A DNA stretch of 64,000 nucleotides from Solirubrobacter ginsenosidimutans (GTDB lineage Bacteria > Actinomycetota > Thermoleophilia > Solirubrobacterales > Solirubrobacteraceae). Below are positions 42,622-52,241 of this stretch, one piece after another (position 1 is the stretch's first letter; the number at the start of each line of letters is the position of its first letter). Made by a program: the position numbers and the translations under genes. The notes beneath the pieces were generated by a model. The model did not search any database, was not told where the DNA came from, and saw only the letters and a list, made by a program, of their open reading frames with translations. The stretch lies in the NCBI RefSeq assembly GCF_027587205.1, contig NZ_JAPDOD010000028.1, positions 57,546 to 121,545 on the forward strand. Reading direction: 5' to 3'.

Positions 42622-43524
42622 CTACTTGAGCTGGCCCTGCAACTGCGACTCCAGACGCTGAAGGGCGGCGATCCGCTTCTCCATCGGCGGGTGGGTCGCG
42701 AACAGGCCGCTGATGCCCTTGCCGACGCCCGCGGGGAAGATGAAGAACGCGTTCAGCTCACTTGCGGCGCGCAGGTCGCGCTGCGGGATCCGCGACATGC
42801 CGGACGAGATCTTCACCAGCGCGCTCGCCAAGGCGGACGGGCGACCCGTGATCAGCGCCGCGCCGCGGTCGGCGGCGAACTCGCGATAGCGCGACAGCGC
42901 CTGCATCAGCAGGAACGAGACCGCGTAGACGACGAGCGACACGAGGACCAGGACCATCGCCGAAGGGCCATCGTCGTCGTCGGACGAGGTGCCGCCGAAG
43001 AGGAAGCCGAACTGGACGATGTAGGCCGCGATCGTCGCGAAGAACGACGCGAGCGTCATCACCATCACGTCGCGGTTGATGACGTGGGTGAGCTCGTGGG
43101 CCATGACGCCCTCGAGCTCGGCCGGCGTCAGCAGCTCCATGATGCCCGTGGTGGCGCAGACGGTCGCGTTCTTGGGCGAGCGGCCGAGCGCGAACGCGTT
43201 CGGCATCGCGGTGTTGGCGACGGCGACCTTCGGCTTGGGCATGTCGGCCTGGATGCACAGCCGCTCGATCATCGCGTGCAGCTGCGGGGCTTCCTGCGGC
43301 GTGACGACGCGGCCGCCCATCGCGGCCAGGGCGAGCTTGTCGGAGGTGAACAACTGCAGCGCCGCCAGGCCGCCGACGACGACGACCATGATCAGCACAC
43401 TGCCGGACGCCGCGAAGAGCACGCCGGCGAAGACGACGTACAGCGCGCCCAGCAGGAAGAACGTCAGCCCCATACGAAGCTGAAGTCCGGTGTCCTTGCC
43501 GAAAGAAGTGGGTCTGGGCATCAC
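42622..43524 (-). CDS. htpX: HtpX-family membrane zinc metalloprotease
   Basis: 300 aa. Two N-terminal helices (about 17-38 and 42-60), zinc motif HELTH (143-147), RSPKNATVCATTGIMELL before it, two more helices (about 155-175 and 188-210), and a downstream Glu in YREFAADRGAALI as third ligand. M48B family. It removes misfolded membrane proteins. Start is GTG 43524 or ATG three bases later. In operon with pspAB and divergent from the M23 peptidase gene across 119 bases, which hold an inverted repeat CCTGCA/TGCAGG (43582-43596). Confidence 0.9.
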   Translation of the reverse strand: MMPRPTSFGKDTGLQLRMGLTFFLLGALYVVFAGVLFAASGSVLIMVVVVGGLAALQLFTSDKLALAAMGGRVVTPQEAPQLHAMIERLCIQADMPKPKVAVANTAMPNAFALGRSPKNATVCATTGIMELLTPAELEGVMAHELTHVINRDVMVMTLASFFATIAAYIVQFGFLFGGTSSDDDDGPSAMVLVLVSLVVYAVSFLLMQALSRYREFAADRGAALITGRPSALASALVKISSGMSRIPQRDLRAASELNAFFIFPAGVGKGISGLFATHPPMEKRIAALQRLESQLQGQLK

Positions 43525-43627
43525 ATGAAAGTTTGGCAGGCGCGCAAGGGGCCTTAGGAACTTTTACGGCCATCTGAAAGACCTGCACCGTGCAGGGATC
43601 CATGCAGAGCACGCCGTAGGTGTTGCC

Positions 43628-43633
43628 TAGAGT
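43628..43633 (+). promoter_or_regulatory. -10 hexamer TAGAGT of the M23 peptidase gene
   Basis: Ten nt before ATG 43644; favours that start over the upstream GTG codons. Confidence 0.5.
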
Positions 43634-43643
43634 GCTCGCCCGC

Positions 43644-44846
43644 ATGCGGCTTCGGCTCACGCTGCTCGTCCTGGTCACGAGCCTCCCCTTCGTTCTCTGG
43701 TCGGTCCTCCCGGTCGGCTCGTCCGCGCAGAACCCCGGGACGATCCAGAAGAAGATCGATCGCAGCCAGTCCCTGATCGGCGGCCACAAGGCCAAGGAGC
43801 GGGTGCTGACGACCGACATCTCCAGCCAGACCAAGCGGATCAACGACCTCCAGTCGGACATCACCCGCCTTTCGACGCGCCAGCAGACGTTGCAGACGAG
43901 CCTGGATCAGAAGCGCGCCCAGCTCGCCGTCGTCCAGCGCAAGCTCCGCGAGGAGCGCGCCCGCCTCACCCGCCTGCGCGCCCGCCTGCTGGTCGTCCGC
44001 CGCGCCCTCGCCGACCGCCTCGTCCAGCTCTACAAGGCCGACGCGCCCGACGCGATCACGGTCGTCCTGGAGTCCGACGGCTTCGCCGACCTGCTCAACC
44101 GCGCAGACTTCATGGAGCGCGTCTCGCGGCAGGACTCGAAGATCATGGGCGTCGTCGCCAGTGCCAAGACCGACGCGACGACGACCGCGAAGAAGCTCGA
44201 CGGCCTCGAGAAACAGCAGGCGAAGGTCACCAAGGACATCCAGAACCAGCGCGACGAGGTCTCCACCGTCCGGGTCGGCCTCGTCGACCGCCGCGACCGC
44301 ATCCAGACCGCCCGCTCGCAGAAGAACCAGCTGCTGGCGAGCTCGCGCGACCGCCGGCACAAGCTCGAGGACGACGTCGAGGTCCTGCAGAAGCAGCAGG
44401 CGAAGATCCAGGCCAAGCTCGCCGGCTACTCCGGGCCGATGACGTCCGGCCCGGCGAAGCCCGGCTCCGGCGGGCTGATCTGGCCCGTCAATGGCCCGAT
44501 CACGTCGCCCTTCTGCGAGTCCCGAGCGTGGGAGTCCTGCCACCCGGGCATCGACATCGGCGTCCCGTCCGGCACGCCGATCCACGCCGCGGCGGCCGGC
44601 AAGGTCGTGCTGATGCAGTCCGAGGCGGCCAGCGGCGGCTACGGCAACTTCACCTGCATCCAGCACACGGGGTCGCTGTCGACGTGTTACGCGCACCAGT
44701 CGCGCTTCGCGACCTCGCTCGGCGCGCAGGTCAGCCAGGGCCAGGTGATCGGCTTCTCCGGCTGCACCGGGCGCTGCTACGGCGACCATCTCCATTTCGA
44801 GACCCGGGTCAACGGATCGGTGGTCAATCCGCTGAACTACCTGTGA
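43644..44846 (+). CDS. M23 peptidase with N-terminal coiled coil (EnvC/RipA-like)
   Basis: 400 aa. Signal or anchor helix (RLTLLVLVTSLPFVLWSVLP), then a long coiled coil (about 30-250) rich in Gln/Lys/Arg heptads, a hinge, and a LytM domain (about 270-400). HPGIDIGVPSG and GDHLHFETRVNGS carry the expected zinc ligands; four Cys (FCES, WESCHP, FTCIQ, GCTGRCYG region) are unusual for LytM. Probably an active endopeptidase or amidase activator at division. Confidence 0.85.
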   Translation: MRLRLTLLVLVTSLPFVLWSVLPVGSSAQNPGTIQKKIDRSQSLIGGHKAKERVLTTDISSQTKRINDLQSDITRLSTRQQTLQTSLDQKRAQLAVVQRKLREERARLTRLRARLLVVRRALADRLVQLYKADAPDAITVVLESDGFADLLNRADFMERVSRQDSKIMGVVASAKTDATTTAKKLDGLEKQQAKVTKDIQNQRDEVSTVRVGLVDRRDRIQTARSQKNQLLASSRDRRHKLEDDVEVLQKQQAKIQAKLAGYSGPMTSGPAKPGSGGLIWPVNGPITSPFCESRAWESCHPGIDIGVPSGTPIHAAAAGKVVLMQSEAASGGYGNFTCIQHTGSLSTCYAHQSRFATSLGAQVSQGQVIGFSGCTGRCYGDHLHFETRVNGSVVNPLNYL

Positions 44847-44852
44847 CGCCGC

Positions 44853-44858
44853 TAGCCT
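44853..44858 (+). promoter_or_regulatory. -10 hexamer TAGCCT ahead of lgt
   Basis: Ten nt before the TTG start, no Shine-Dalgarno. Confidence 0.45.
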
Positions 44859-44868
44859 CGGAGCAGCG

Positions 44869-45606
44869 TTGCAGCCTGAACTTCACTTCTTCGGCCTGAC
44901 GATCCAGAGCTTCGGCCTCTGCCTCGGCGCGTCGTTCCTCGTCGCGGGCTGGATGGTCGCCAAGCGCCTGAAGGAGCTCGGCCGCAACGTCGACTTCGCC
45001 TACGAGGCGGTCTTCGCCGCGCTGATCGGCGGGATCATCGGCGCGAAGCTCTGGTACATCGCCGAGAACGGCGGCCCGCTCTTCAGCGGCACCGGCCTGG
45101 TCTTCTACGGCGGCCTCTTCGGCGGCGCCCTGGCCGTCTGCGCCTGGGCCTGGTACCGGGGCGAGCTGGACCTGCAGCTCGCCGACATCGTCGCTCCCTC
45201 CCTGGCCGCCGCGTACGCGATCGGCCGGATCGGCTGCCAGCTGGCGGGCGACGGCGACTACGGCAAGAACTGGGACGGCCCGTGGGCGATGGCCTACCCG
45301 CACGGCACGGTCCCGACGACCGCCACCGTCCATCCCACGCCGATCTACGAGATCATCGTCATGGGCGGCTTCGCCCTGCTGCTCTGGCACTGGCGGGACC
45401 GCTGGCGCCCCGGCACGCTGATCGGGGTGTACGTCTTCGGCGCGGGCCTGGAGCGCTTCCTCGTGGAGTTCCTGCGCCGCAACAGCGACGCGGCCTTCGG
45501 ACTGACCCAGCCGCAGCTCGTCTCCGTCGTGATGATGCTCGCCGGCGGGGCCTGGCTGGTCTTCCGGCGAGGCGCCGTGACGGCACCCGCAGCGCGCGCC
45601 GCCTAA
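44869..45606 (+). CDS. lgt: Prolipoprotein diacylglyceryl transferase
   Basis: 245 aa, TTG start, about seven transmembrane helices. GRIGCQLAGDGDYGKNW is the Lgt signature region with the essential Arg. FYGGLFGG stands where Enterobacteria have an HGG-type motif, so the first residue is Tyr, a variant seen outside Proteobacteria. It transfers diacylglycerol to the lipobox Cys, needed by the lipoproteins at 33423-34610 and 53166-53717. Confidence 0.87.
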   Translation: MQPELHFFGLTIQSFGLCLGASFLVAGWMVAKRLKELGRNVDFAYEAVFAALIGGIIGAKLWYIAENGGPLFSGTGLVFYGGLFGGALAVCAWAWYRGELDLQLADIVAPSLAAAYAIGRIGCQLAGDGDYGKNWDGPWAMAYPHGTVPTTATVHPTPIYEIIVMGGFALLLWHWRDRWRPGTLIGVYVFGAGLERFLVEFLRRNSDAAFGLTQPQLVSVVMMLAGGAWLVFRRGAVTAPAARAA

Positions 45607-45609
45607 CCT
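45604..45609 (+). promoter_or_regulatory. -10 hexamer TAACCT ahead of lysA
   Basis: Eight nt before GTG 45618, overlapping the lgt stop; leaderless promoter for the amino-acid operon. Confidence 0.5.
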
Positions 45610-45617
45610 CCCCGGCC

Positions 45618-46844
45618 GTGCTGTACCCGCAGGACTCCCAGATCGCTGGCGGACGCCTGTCGATCGGCGGCTGTGACGCGCAAGACCTCGCGCGCGAGTT
45701 CGGCACGCCCGCGTACGTCGTCGCCGAGGAGGATCTCCGCTCCCGCGCCCGGGAGTTCACCGCCGCGATGGGCGACGGCGAGGTCGTCTTCGCCTCCAAG
45801 GCCTTCCCCTGCACCGCCGTCCTGCAGGTGTTCCACGAGGAGGGGCTGAGCGTCGACGTCGCCTCCGGCGGGGAGCTCGCGCTGGCCCGCAAGGCCGGGT
45901 ACACCGGCGAGCGGATCGTCTTCCACGGCAATGCCAAGTCCGCCGCCGAGCTGCGGGCGGCGAGCGAGGTCGGCGCCCGGATCGTCGTCGACAACTTCGA
46001 CGAGCTCGACAAGCTCGAGCGCCTGCAAGCGCCCGTCGAGGTGCTGATCCGGGTCACGCCCGGCGTCGTCGCCGACACCCACGCCGCGATCCTCACCGGT
46101 CACGCGGGCTCGAAGTTCGGCTTCAGCCTCGCCCAGGCGCCGGAAGCGATCCAACGGCTCACCGACGCGCCGTGGGCGGACCTGAAGGGCCTGCACATGC
46201 ACATCGGATCCCAGCTGTTCGACCTCGAGCCGTGGCGGCTGGCGGTCGAGGCGATCGCCACGCTCGGGACCTTCGGCACCTACGACCTCGGCGGCGGCCT
46301 CGCGGTGGCCTACACCCACGACCGCCAACCGCCCACCGTCGCCCAGTACGTCGAGACGATGAAGGCCACCGCCGACGAGCTCCTCGGCCCCGGCAAGACC
46401 CTGTCGATCGAGCCCGGCCGCGCGCTGGTGGCCACCGCCGGCGTGACGCTCTACACGATCGAGTCGGTCAAGGACGTCGACCTCGAGGACGGCGCCGTCC
46501 GTTTCGTCGCCGTCGACGGGGGCATGTCGGACAACATGCGCCCGATGCTCTACGACGCGCCCTACGACGCCGACCTCGCCCACCGTGTCGGCGAGCCGGG
46601 AACGCCGTGCACCGTCGTGGGCAAGCATTGCGAGTCGGGCGACGTCCTGATCCGCGAGACCACGCTCCCCGATCCCAAGCCCGGCGACGTGCTCGCCACG
46701 CCCGTCACCGGCGCCTACGTGTACGCCATGGCCAACAACTACAACGGCGTCCCGCGGCCGCCCGTCGTGTTCTGCTCAGGCGGCAGCGCACGGCTCGTCG
46801 TCCGCCGCGAGACCTACGAGGACCTGTATGCCAGAGACGTATAG
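45618..46844 (+). CDS. lysA: Diaminopimelate decarboxylase
   Basis: 408 aa, GTG start. Fold-type III PLP enzyme: Lys61 in VVFASKAFPCTAVLQ binds PLP, HMHIGSQLFDLEPW and YDLGGGLAVAY in the barrel, EPGRALVATAG for phosphate, and GKHCESGDVL, the LysA-specific motif with the Cys from the partner subunit. Converts meso-diaminopimelate to lysine. Overlaps hom by 17 bases. Confidence 0.94.
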   Translation: MLYPQDSQIAGGRLSIGGCDAQDLAREFGTPAYVVAEEDLRSRAREFTAAMGDGEVVFASKAFPCTAVLQVFHEEGLSVDVASGGELALARKAGYTGERIVFHGNAKSAAELRAASEVGARIVVDNFDELDKLERLQAPVEVLIRVTPGVVADTHAAILTGHAGSKFGFSLAQAPEAIQRLTDAPWADLKGLHMHIGSQLFDLEPWRLAVEAIATLGTFGTYDLGGGLAVAYTHDRQPPTVAQYVETMKATADELLGPGKTLSIEPGRALVATAGVTLYTIESVKDVDLEDGAVRFVAVDGGMSDNMRPMLYDAPYDADLAHRVGEPGTPCTVVGKHCESGDVLIRETTLPDPKPGDVLATPVTGAYVYAMANNYNGVPRPPVVFCSGGSARLVVRRETYEDLYARDV

Positions 46845-48051
46845 GGTCGGCCTGCTCGGCCACGGCACCGTCGGCGCCGCCTTCGAGCAGCTGCTCGCGG
46901 AGCGCGCCGACGCGATCGCCCACATCACCGGCTACCAGCCGCAGGTCACCGGCGTGCTCACCCGCTCGCGGGGCGACTTCGACGAGATCCTGGCCAACTC
47001 GGACCTGATCGTCGAGCTGATCGGCGGCATCGAGCCCGCGCGCGACTACGTGCTGCGCGCGATGCAGGCGGGCAAGCACGTCGTCTCCGCCAACAAGCTC
47101 CTGCTCGCCACCTACGGCGAGGAGCTGTGGAGCTGTGCGCGCTCCAACGAGGTCCAGCTGCGCTTCGAGGGCGCGGTGGCGGGCGTCGTGCCGGTCATCC
47201 GCGTGCTCCAGGAGTCGCTGGCGGGCGCCCACGTGGAGCGCATCCACGGGATCGTCAACGGGACGACGAACTTCATCCTCACCGAGATGGCCCGGGCGGG
47301 TGCGACCTACGAGGGCGCACTGCAGCGCGCGCAGGAGCTCGGGTACGCCGAGGCCGACCCGACCGACGACGTCACCGGCCGCGACGCCGCCGCGAAGATG
47401 GCGATCCTCGCCCGCCTGGCCTTCAGCACCCCGGTCCACCTCGACCAGGTTCCCTACGAGGGCATCGAGCACATCACGGCCGAGGACGTCGCCTACGCCC
47501 GCGATCTCGGGCTGGGCCTGAAGCTGATCGGCACCGCGGAGCGGGTCGACGGCGGCATCTCCGTCCGCGTGCACCCCGCGTTCCTCTATCCCGGCCACCC
47601 ACTGGCCAGCGTCAACGGCTCCTTCAACGCCGTCACGATCGAGTCCGACGCGATCACCGAGATCACCCTCTCCGGCCCCGGGGCGGGCGGCGCGCAGACC
47701 GCCAGCGCCGTGCTGGGCGACGTGATCAGCGCGATGATCCCGCCCGCTTCGACGCCCGAGACGAGCGAGGCGCTGGCGATCGTCGAGGACGTCGAGAACG
47801 CGTTCTACCTCTCGATGGAGGTCGACGACCAGCCGGGCGTGCTCGCCCAGGTCGCCGAGGTGCTCGGCATGCAGGGCGCGTCGATCAAATCGGTCCTGCA
47901 GCGCGGGATGGACGGCCACGCGCGGCTGACGATGGTCCTGCACCCGCTGCTGGAATCGCGGTTCTACGGCGCCGTCCAGCTCGTCTCGCGGATGGCGTTC
48001 GTCCGCTCCCAACCCCGCGCGATCCGGGTCATCGAAGAGGAGTTCGAGTAG
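46828..48051 (+). CDS. hom: Homoserine dehydrogenase
   Basis: 407 aa. NAD(P) loop [16 protein letters not shown] at 8-23, [40 protein letters not shown] and [17 protein letters not shown] form the catalytic signature. C-terminal ACT domain (about 330-400: [20 protein letters not shown]) for threonine feedback. Reduces aspartate semialdehyde to homoserine. Starts inside lysA. Confidence 0.95.
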   Translation: MPETYRVGLLGHGTVGAAFEQLLAERADAIAHITGYQPQVTGVLTRSRGDFDEILANSDLIVELIGGIEPARDYVLRAMQAGKHVVSANKLLLATYGEELWSCARSNEVQLRFEGAVAGVVPVIRVLQESLAGAHVERIHGIVNGTTNFILTEMARAGATYEGALQRAQELGYAEADPTDDVTGRDAAAKMAILARLAFSTPVHLDQVPYEGIEHITAEDVAYARDLGLGLKLIGTAERVDGGISVRVHPAFLYPGHPLASVNGSFNAVTIESDAITEITLSGPGAGGAQTASAVLGDVISAMIPPASTPETSEALAIVEDVENAFYLSMEVDDQPGVLAQVAEVLGMQGASIKSVLQRGMDGHARLTMVLHPLLESRFYGAVQLVSRMAFVRSQPRAIRVIEEEFE

Positions 48052-48053
48052 TC

Positions 48054-49061
48054 ATGGGTCTCATCACGCGCTATCGCGAGCGGTTGCCGTTCGCTCCGGG
48101 AGACCCGGTCGTCTCGCTCGAAGAGGGCTCGACGCCGCTGGTGCTCGCCGAGCGGGTGTCCGAGCGCGCCGGCGTCGAGGTGTGGCTGAAGCTCGAGGGC
48201 GCGAACCCCACCGGCTCCTTCAAGGACCGTGGCATGACCTGCGCGGTCTCGGACGCCGTCCGCAACGGCATGGAGGCCGTGATCTGCGCCTCCACGGGCA
48301 ACACCGCCGCGTCGCTGGCGGCCTACGCCGCCCGCGCCGGGCTGCGCGGGGCGGTGATCGTGCCCGAGGGCAAGATCGCCACCGGCAAGCTCGCCCAGGC
48401 GCTGATGCACGGCGCGAAGGTGATCGCGCTGCGCGGGAACTTCGACGAGGCGCTCAAGCTCGTGCGCGAGCTCTGCGAGCACCACCCGATCGGCCTCGTC
48501 AACAGCGTCAACCCGTTCCGCCTCGAAGGCCAGAAGACCGCCGCGTTCGAGGTCCTCGACGAGCTCGGCGAGCTCGACGCGCTGTGCATCCCGGTCGGCA
48601 ACGCGGGCAACGTGACCGCGTACAACAAGGGCTTCGTCGAGATGGGCGTGCGGCCGCGGCTGTTCGGCTTCCAGGCCGAGGGGGCGGCGCCGCTGGTCCA
48701 CGGGGCGCCGGTCGCGAACCCGGAGACGGTCGCGAGCGCGATCCGGATCGGCAACCCCGCGCGCTGGGAGGAGGCGATGGAGGCCTTCACGTCCTCCCGC
48801 GGCGCCGTCAGGGCCGTCTCCGACACCCAGATCCTCGACGCCTACCGCTTCCTGGCCGCCCACGAGGGCGTGTTCTGCGAGCCGGCATCGGCGGCCTCGG
48901 TCGCCGGGCTGCTGACCCACGGGGTCGACGGCGCCGAGCGGGTCGTCTGCGTCCTCACCGGGCATGGGCTGAAGGACCCGCAGACCGCGCTCTCGCAGGC
49001 GGGCGCCGTGGTGCCCTGCGAGCCGCACATCGCCGCGGTCGAAAAAGCCGTCTTGGGTTGA
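48054..49061 (+). CDS. thrC: Threonine synthase
   Basis: 335 aa. [13 protein letters not shown] holds Lys57 for [19 protein letters not shown] the substrate loop, and [13 protein letters not shown] the phosphate-binding loop. The short actinobacterial/Bacillus form without the N-terminal extension. Turns O-phosphohomoserine into threonine. Two bases after hom; stop overlaps thrB. Confidence 0.94.
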   Translation: MGLITRYRERLPFAPGDPVVSLEEGSTPLVLAERVSERAGVEVWLKLEGANPTGSFKDRGMTCAVSDAVRNGMEAVICASTGNTAASLAAYAARAGLRGAVIVPEGKIATGKLAQALMHGAKVIALRGNFDEALKLVRELCEHHPIGLVNSVNPFRLEGQKTAAFEVLDELGELDALCIPVGNAGNVTAYNKGFVEMGVRPRLFGFQAEGAAPLVHGAPVANPETVASAIRIGNPARWEEAMEAFTSSRGAVRAVSDTQILDAYRFLAAHEGVFCEPASAASVAGLLTHGVDGAERVVCVLTGHGLKDPQTALSQAGAVVPCEPHIAAVEKAVLG

Positions 49062-49912
49062 ACCGCAAGCGGACAGTCCGCGTCCCCGCGTCCTCGGCCA
49101 ATCTCGGCCCGGGGTTCGACGTCATGGGCGCGGCGCTGGACCTGCACATGGAGGTCGACGTCGTCGAGACCGGGAACTTCGCCGTCCACACCGACCTCAA
49201 GATCGCCCGCGATCGCCGCAACCTGATCGTGCGCGGCTTCGCGGCGCTGCACCCGGTCGACGGCTTCGAGTTCACGATCCGCTCGGACATCCCGCTCTCC
49301 GGCGGCCTTGGGACGAGCGCGGCGGCGATCGTCGCCGGCCTGGTCGCGGCCGACTCGATCTTCGAGCTCGGCGCCGATCTGCTGGCCGAGGCGACCCGCC
49401 TGGAAGGGCACCCGGACAACGTCGCCGCGGCGCTGCTGGGCGGCTTCGTGCTGTGCACCAACTCGCATGCGGAGCGCTTCGAGCCGCCGCCCAACCTCGA
49501 ATGCCTGCTCGTCGTGCCTTCCCAGGCCGTGCGCACGCAGAAGGCGCGCGAGGCGCTCCCGTCGCGGATCCCGGTCGCCGACGCCGTCTTCAACATCGCC
49601 CACGCGTCGCTGCTGGTCCTGGGTCTCGCACAGGGGGACCTGAGCCTCATCTCGCGCGGGCTGGGCGACCGCATCCACCAGCCGCGCCGCGCCCACCTCT
49701 ACCCGCGGTCGTGGGAGCTGGTGCAGTCCGCGCGCGACCTCGGCGCCCTCGGCGCGACGATCTCCGGCGCCGGGCCGACCGTCCTGGTGTGGTGCGACTT
49801 CGAGTCCACCAGCACGGTGGCGGAGCGGCTGCAGGAGCTCGTCGCCGACGGCTGGGCCGAAGTCCACCGCGTGCCGTTCACTCCCACGGGGGCCGAAGTC
49901 CGCTCGTTGTGA
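49058..49912 (+). CDS. thrB: Homoserine kinase
   Basis: 284 aa, TTG start overlapping the thrC stop. GHMP fold: [19 protein letters not shown] at the N-terminus, [17 protein letters not shown] as ATP loop, and [16 protein letters not shown] near the C-terminus. Phosphorylates homoserine for ThrC. Stop overlaps the next GTG. Confidence 0.94.
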   Translation: MNRKRTVRVPASSANLGPGFDVMGAALDLHMEVDVVETGNFAVHTDLKIARDRRNLIVRGFAALHPVDGFEFTIRSDIPLSGGLGTSAAAIVAGLVAADSIFELGADLLAEATRLEGHPDNVAAALLGGFVLCTNSHAERFEPPPNLECLLVVPSQAVRTQKAREALPSRIPVADAVFNIAHASLLVLGLAQGDLSLISRGLGDRIHQPRRAHLYPRSWELVQSARDLGALGATISGAGPTVLVWCDFESTSTVAERLQELVADGWAEVHRVPFTPTGAEVRSL

Positions 49913-50682
49913 TCGTCCTGCTGCACGGGTTCATGGACTCGCCGCACACGTGGGACCTCGTGCGGCCGTACCTGCCCGACGACGTGCTCACGCCGGCGCT
50001 GCCCGGCCACCTCGGCGGCCCGCCGCTGAACGGCGACCTCGACCTCGCGGCGCACGTCGAGCGGGTGATGGACGCGGCGGGGGTCGAGCGCGCCCACATC
50101 GTCGGCAACTCGCTCGGCGGCTACCTCGCGCTGGTGCTGGCCGCGCGGGGGAGAGCGGAGTCCGTGGTCGCGCTCGCGCCCGCCGGCGGGGGCGATCACT
50201 CCGAGACGCTGGCGCTGCAGGAGCGCCTCGCGGGGGTCGCGGGCGTGGCGGGAACGGGCCGCGCGAGGGTGCCGCTGCCGGTGGAGATCACGCCCGCGGT
50301 CGCCCGCCGCGCCACGGCGCTCCTCACCGTCCGCTACGAGCATCTCCCGCCTGAGGCGATCGCCTATCTCGTGGCCGGCGCCGCCGCCTGCGACGCCGCG
50401 CCGCTGCTCGCCGACGCCCGCCAGCACGGCTGGCCGCTGGATACCGCGAAGGTCCGCTGCCCGGTGCGGGTCATCTGGGGCCTCGCGGACCAGCTGCTGC
50501 CCTGGCCGGCGTCCGCGGAGGGCTACCGGCGCTCACTCGACGCCGAGTGGGTCGAGCTCGACGACGTCGGGCACGCGCCGCAGCTGGACATCCCGCTCGA
50601 GACGGCTCAGCTGATCCTGGGCTTCACGACCGCGCGGATCGCGTCGAGCAACGGGCCTTCCTCGTCGCCCTTCTCGAGGTAG
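49909..50682 (+). CDS. Alpha/beta hydrolase
   Basis: 257 aa. LLHGFMDSPHTWDLV oxyanion loop, nucleophile elbow GNSLGGYLAL (Ser in GNSLGG), acid Asp in WGLADQLLPWP, and His in DDVGHAPQLDIP. Coupled to thrB by GTGA, yet no threonine-pathway hydrolase is known here, so its substrate is open. The last 76 bases overlap the end of the convergent receiver gene. Confidence 0.85.
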   Translation: MIVLLHGFMDSPHTWDLVRPYLPDDVLTPALPGHLGGPPLNGDLDLAAHVERVMDAAGVERAHIVGNSLGGYLALVLAARGRAESVVALAPAGGGDHSETLALQERLAGVAGVAGTGRARVPLPVEITPAVARRATALLTVRYEHLPPEAIAYLVAGAAACDAAPLLADARQHGWPLDTAKVRCPVRVIWGLADQLLPWPASAEGYRRSLDAEWVELDDVGHAPQLDIPLETAQLILGFTTARIASSNGPSSSPFSR

Positions 50683-50978
50683 CCGTCGGCGCCCTCGCCG
50701 ACCGTGCCCTCCTGCATCAGCCGGACGTAGCCCGAGTAGACGATCACCTTGACCCCGGGCACGGCGTCGCGGATCGCCAGCAGCAGCGTGTCGTCGCCGG
50801 GCCGCCCGAGCGTGTCGAGCAGCACGACGTCCGGTCGCGCTCCCGGGAGCGCGGCGAGCGCGTCGGCGGCGGTGTGCGCCTCACCAACATGCTCCATGTC
50901 GTCGTGCTCGGCGAGCCAGAAGCCCACAAGGCGCGTGAACGCCGCCGAGTCATCACAGTGGAAGACGCGGATCCCCAT
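50607..50978 (-). CDS. Stand-alone receiver-domain protein
   Basis: 123 aa, a single CheY-like domain. Acidic pair in VFHCDDSAAF, phospho-acceptor Asp55 in DVVLLDTLGRPGDD, Ser/Thr switch in VIVYSGYV, and Lys in GYLEKGDEEGP. No output domain and no kinase nearby, so it acts by protein contact. Starts 14 bases after the ParA stop, thus in the ParA/FHA run. Confidence 0.82.
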   Translation of the reverse strand: MGIRVFHCDDSAAFTRLVGFWLAEHDDMEHVGEAHTAADALAALPGARPDVVLLDTLGRPGDDTLLLAIRDAVPGVKVIVYSGYVRLMQEGTVGEGADGYLEKGDEEGPLLDAIRAVVKPRIS

Positions 50979-50992
50979 CGAGGGGCGTCAGT

Positions 50993-51763
50993 CTACGAAA
51001 GTCGAGCGCGAGCGTCTGCGCGCCCGATTCGCTCCAGCACCTCGGCGGCCAGAAGCTCGTAGTCAGCCCCGAGATCCGGGCGATAGTCCAGGATCGAGAG
51101 TGCCTTCTCCGCCGATTCGGCGTACGCGATCGAGGACCGGATGACGGTCTCGAACACCCGCTCGCCGAACGCCTCCTTGAGTTGCGTGAAGGCGTCCTGG
51201 GAGTGCTTGGTGCGCATGTCGGCGATGTTCATCAGCACGCCGAGCACCTGCAGATCGTCGTTGTAGTACTCGCGGGCCTGCTCGATCACCTCGAGCGCGC
51301 CGTTGACGCCCTGCATGGCGAAGTACTGCGCCTCCGAGGAGACGATCGCCCAATCGGCCGCCACGAGGCCGTTGACGGTCAGCAGACCGAGCGCGGGCGG
51401 GCAGTCGATCAGGACGATGTCGTAGGCCTTGCGGGCGTCTCTGAGCGCCTTCTTGAGCACGACCTCGCGGCCCATCTTCCCGCTCAGCGAGCGCTCGACC
51501 TCGGCGAGGTTGAGCGTCGCGGGGACGATGCCGCCGTCGTAGGTCGCGTCCTTGACCTTCGCGTCGCCCGACAGGACGTCGGCGATGCTCGGCGCGGCGT
51601 CCGGCGGAACGTCGAAGTAGTCCGACAGGTTGCCCTGCGGGTCGAGGTCGACGGCCAGCACCTCGAGGCCGACGCGCCGGAGCACGTCGGCCAATGTGCG
51701 GACGGTCGTCGTCTTGCCCGTGCCGCCCTTGAGCGACAGGACCGCGATCGTGTCTGCGGCCAT
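50993..51763 (-). CDS. ParA-family ATPase (Soj/MinD-like)
   Basis: 256 aa. Deviant Walker A LKGGTGKTT (11-19), Walker A' AVDLDPQGNLSDYF, Walker B VLIDCPPALG. Complete ParA fold. No parB or parS is seen nearby; with the FHA protein before it and the receiver after it, a cargo-positioning role (polar or mid-cell) is more likely than chromosome segregation. TAGTCT lies 9 nt before the ATG. Confidence 0.88.
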   Translation of the reverse strand: MAADTIAVLSLKGGTGKTTTVRTLADVLRRVGLEVLAVDLDPQGNLSDYFDVPPDAAPSIADVLSGDAKVKDATYDGGIVPATLNLAEVERSLSGKMGREVVLKKALRDARKAYDIVLIDCPPALGLLTVNGLVAADWAIVSSEAQYFAMQGVNGALEVIEQAREYYNDDLQVLGVLMNIADMRTKHSQDAFTQLKEAFGERVFETVIRSSIAYAESAEKALSILDYRPDLGADYELLAAEVLERIGRADARARLS

Positions 51764-51772
51764 TGCGGCCGC

Positions 51773-51778
51773 AGACTA
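51773..51778 (-). promoter_or_regulatory. -10 hexamer TAGTCT ahead of the ParA gene
   Basis: Nine nt before ATG 51763 on the minus strand, overlapping the 17-base gap after the FHA gene; separate leaderless start possible. Confidence 0.4.
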
Positions 51779-51779
51779 C

Positions 51780-52241
51780 TTACTCGGCCAGCGCTTTCGG
51801 CCGGCCGACTGTGGGTGTGGACACAGTGTCCAAGAAGAACAGCGTGTGCCGGCCGATCGTGAGCTCGTCGCCGTCCACCAGCGGGCTCCACTCGACGCGC
51901 CGGCCATTGACCGAGATCCCGTTGAGCGAGCGGTCGTCGAGGACACGTACCCCGGTTTCCTCGTTGGCGATCAGCGCGTGACGGCGCGAGACCGTTGCGT
52001 CGTCGAAGCGCACGTCGGCGGCCAAGGACCGGCCGATGCGCGTCCACTCACGGCTCACGGCCGCCACGACGATGCGGTCGTCCTGCTCGAACGCGAGATA
52101 GCGCCCGGGGGCGGTGAGACCCGCTCTGGTCTCCTCCAGCCATGCCGGAGGCTCCCGCCTGGCCGAGAGGTCGAGCGCGCCCGCGCCGATACCCGGCAGT
52201 GTGCCGGTGGTCTGGGCGTCATGGTCGAATCGTGGGTCCAT
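51780..52241 (-). CDS. FHA-domain protein
   Basis: 153 aa from ATG 52241 (TTG 52244 also possible; GGGAGGAAG lies upstream). The C-terminal FHA domain (about 70-145): TRIGRSLAADVRFDD, VSRRHALI, and SLNGISVNGRRV, the phosphothreonine-binding residues. The N-terminal 60 residues are a flexible, acidic/Pro-rich segment that could be phosphorylated. Binds phosphothreonine proteins; probably works with the ParA encoded next. Confidence 0.85.
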   Translation of the reverse strand: MDPRFDHDAQTTGTLPGIGAGALDLSARREPPAWLEETRAGLTAPGRYLAFEQDDRIVVAAVSREWTRIGRSLAADVRFDDATVSRRHALIANEETGVRVLDDRSLNGISVNGRRVEWSPLVDGDELTIGRHTLFFLDTVSTPTVGRPKALAE

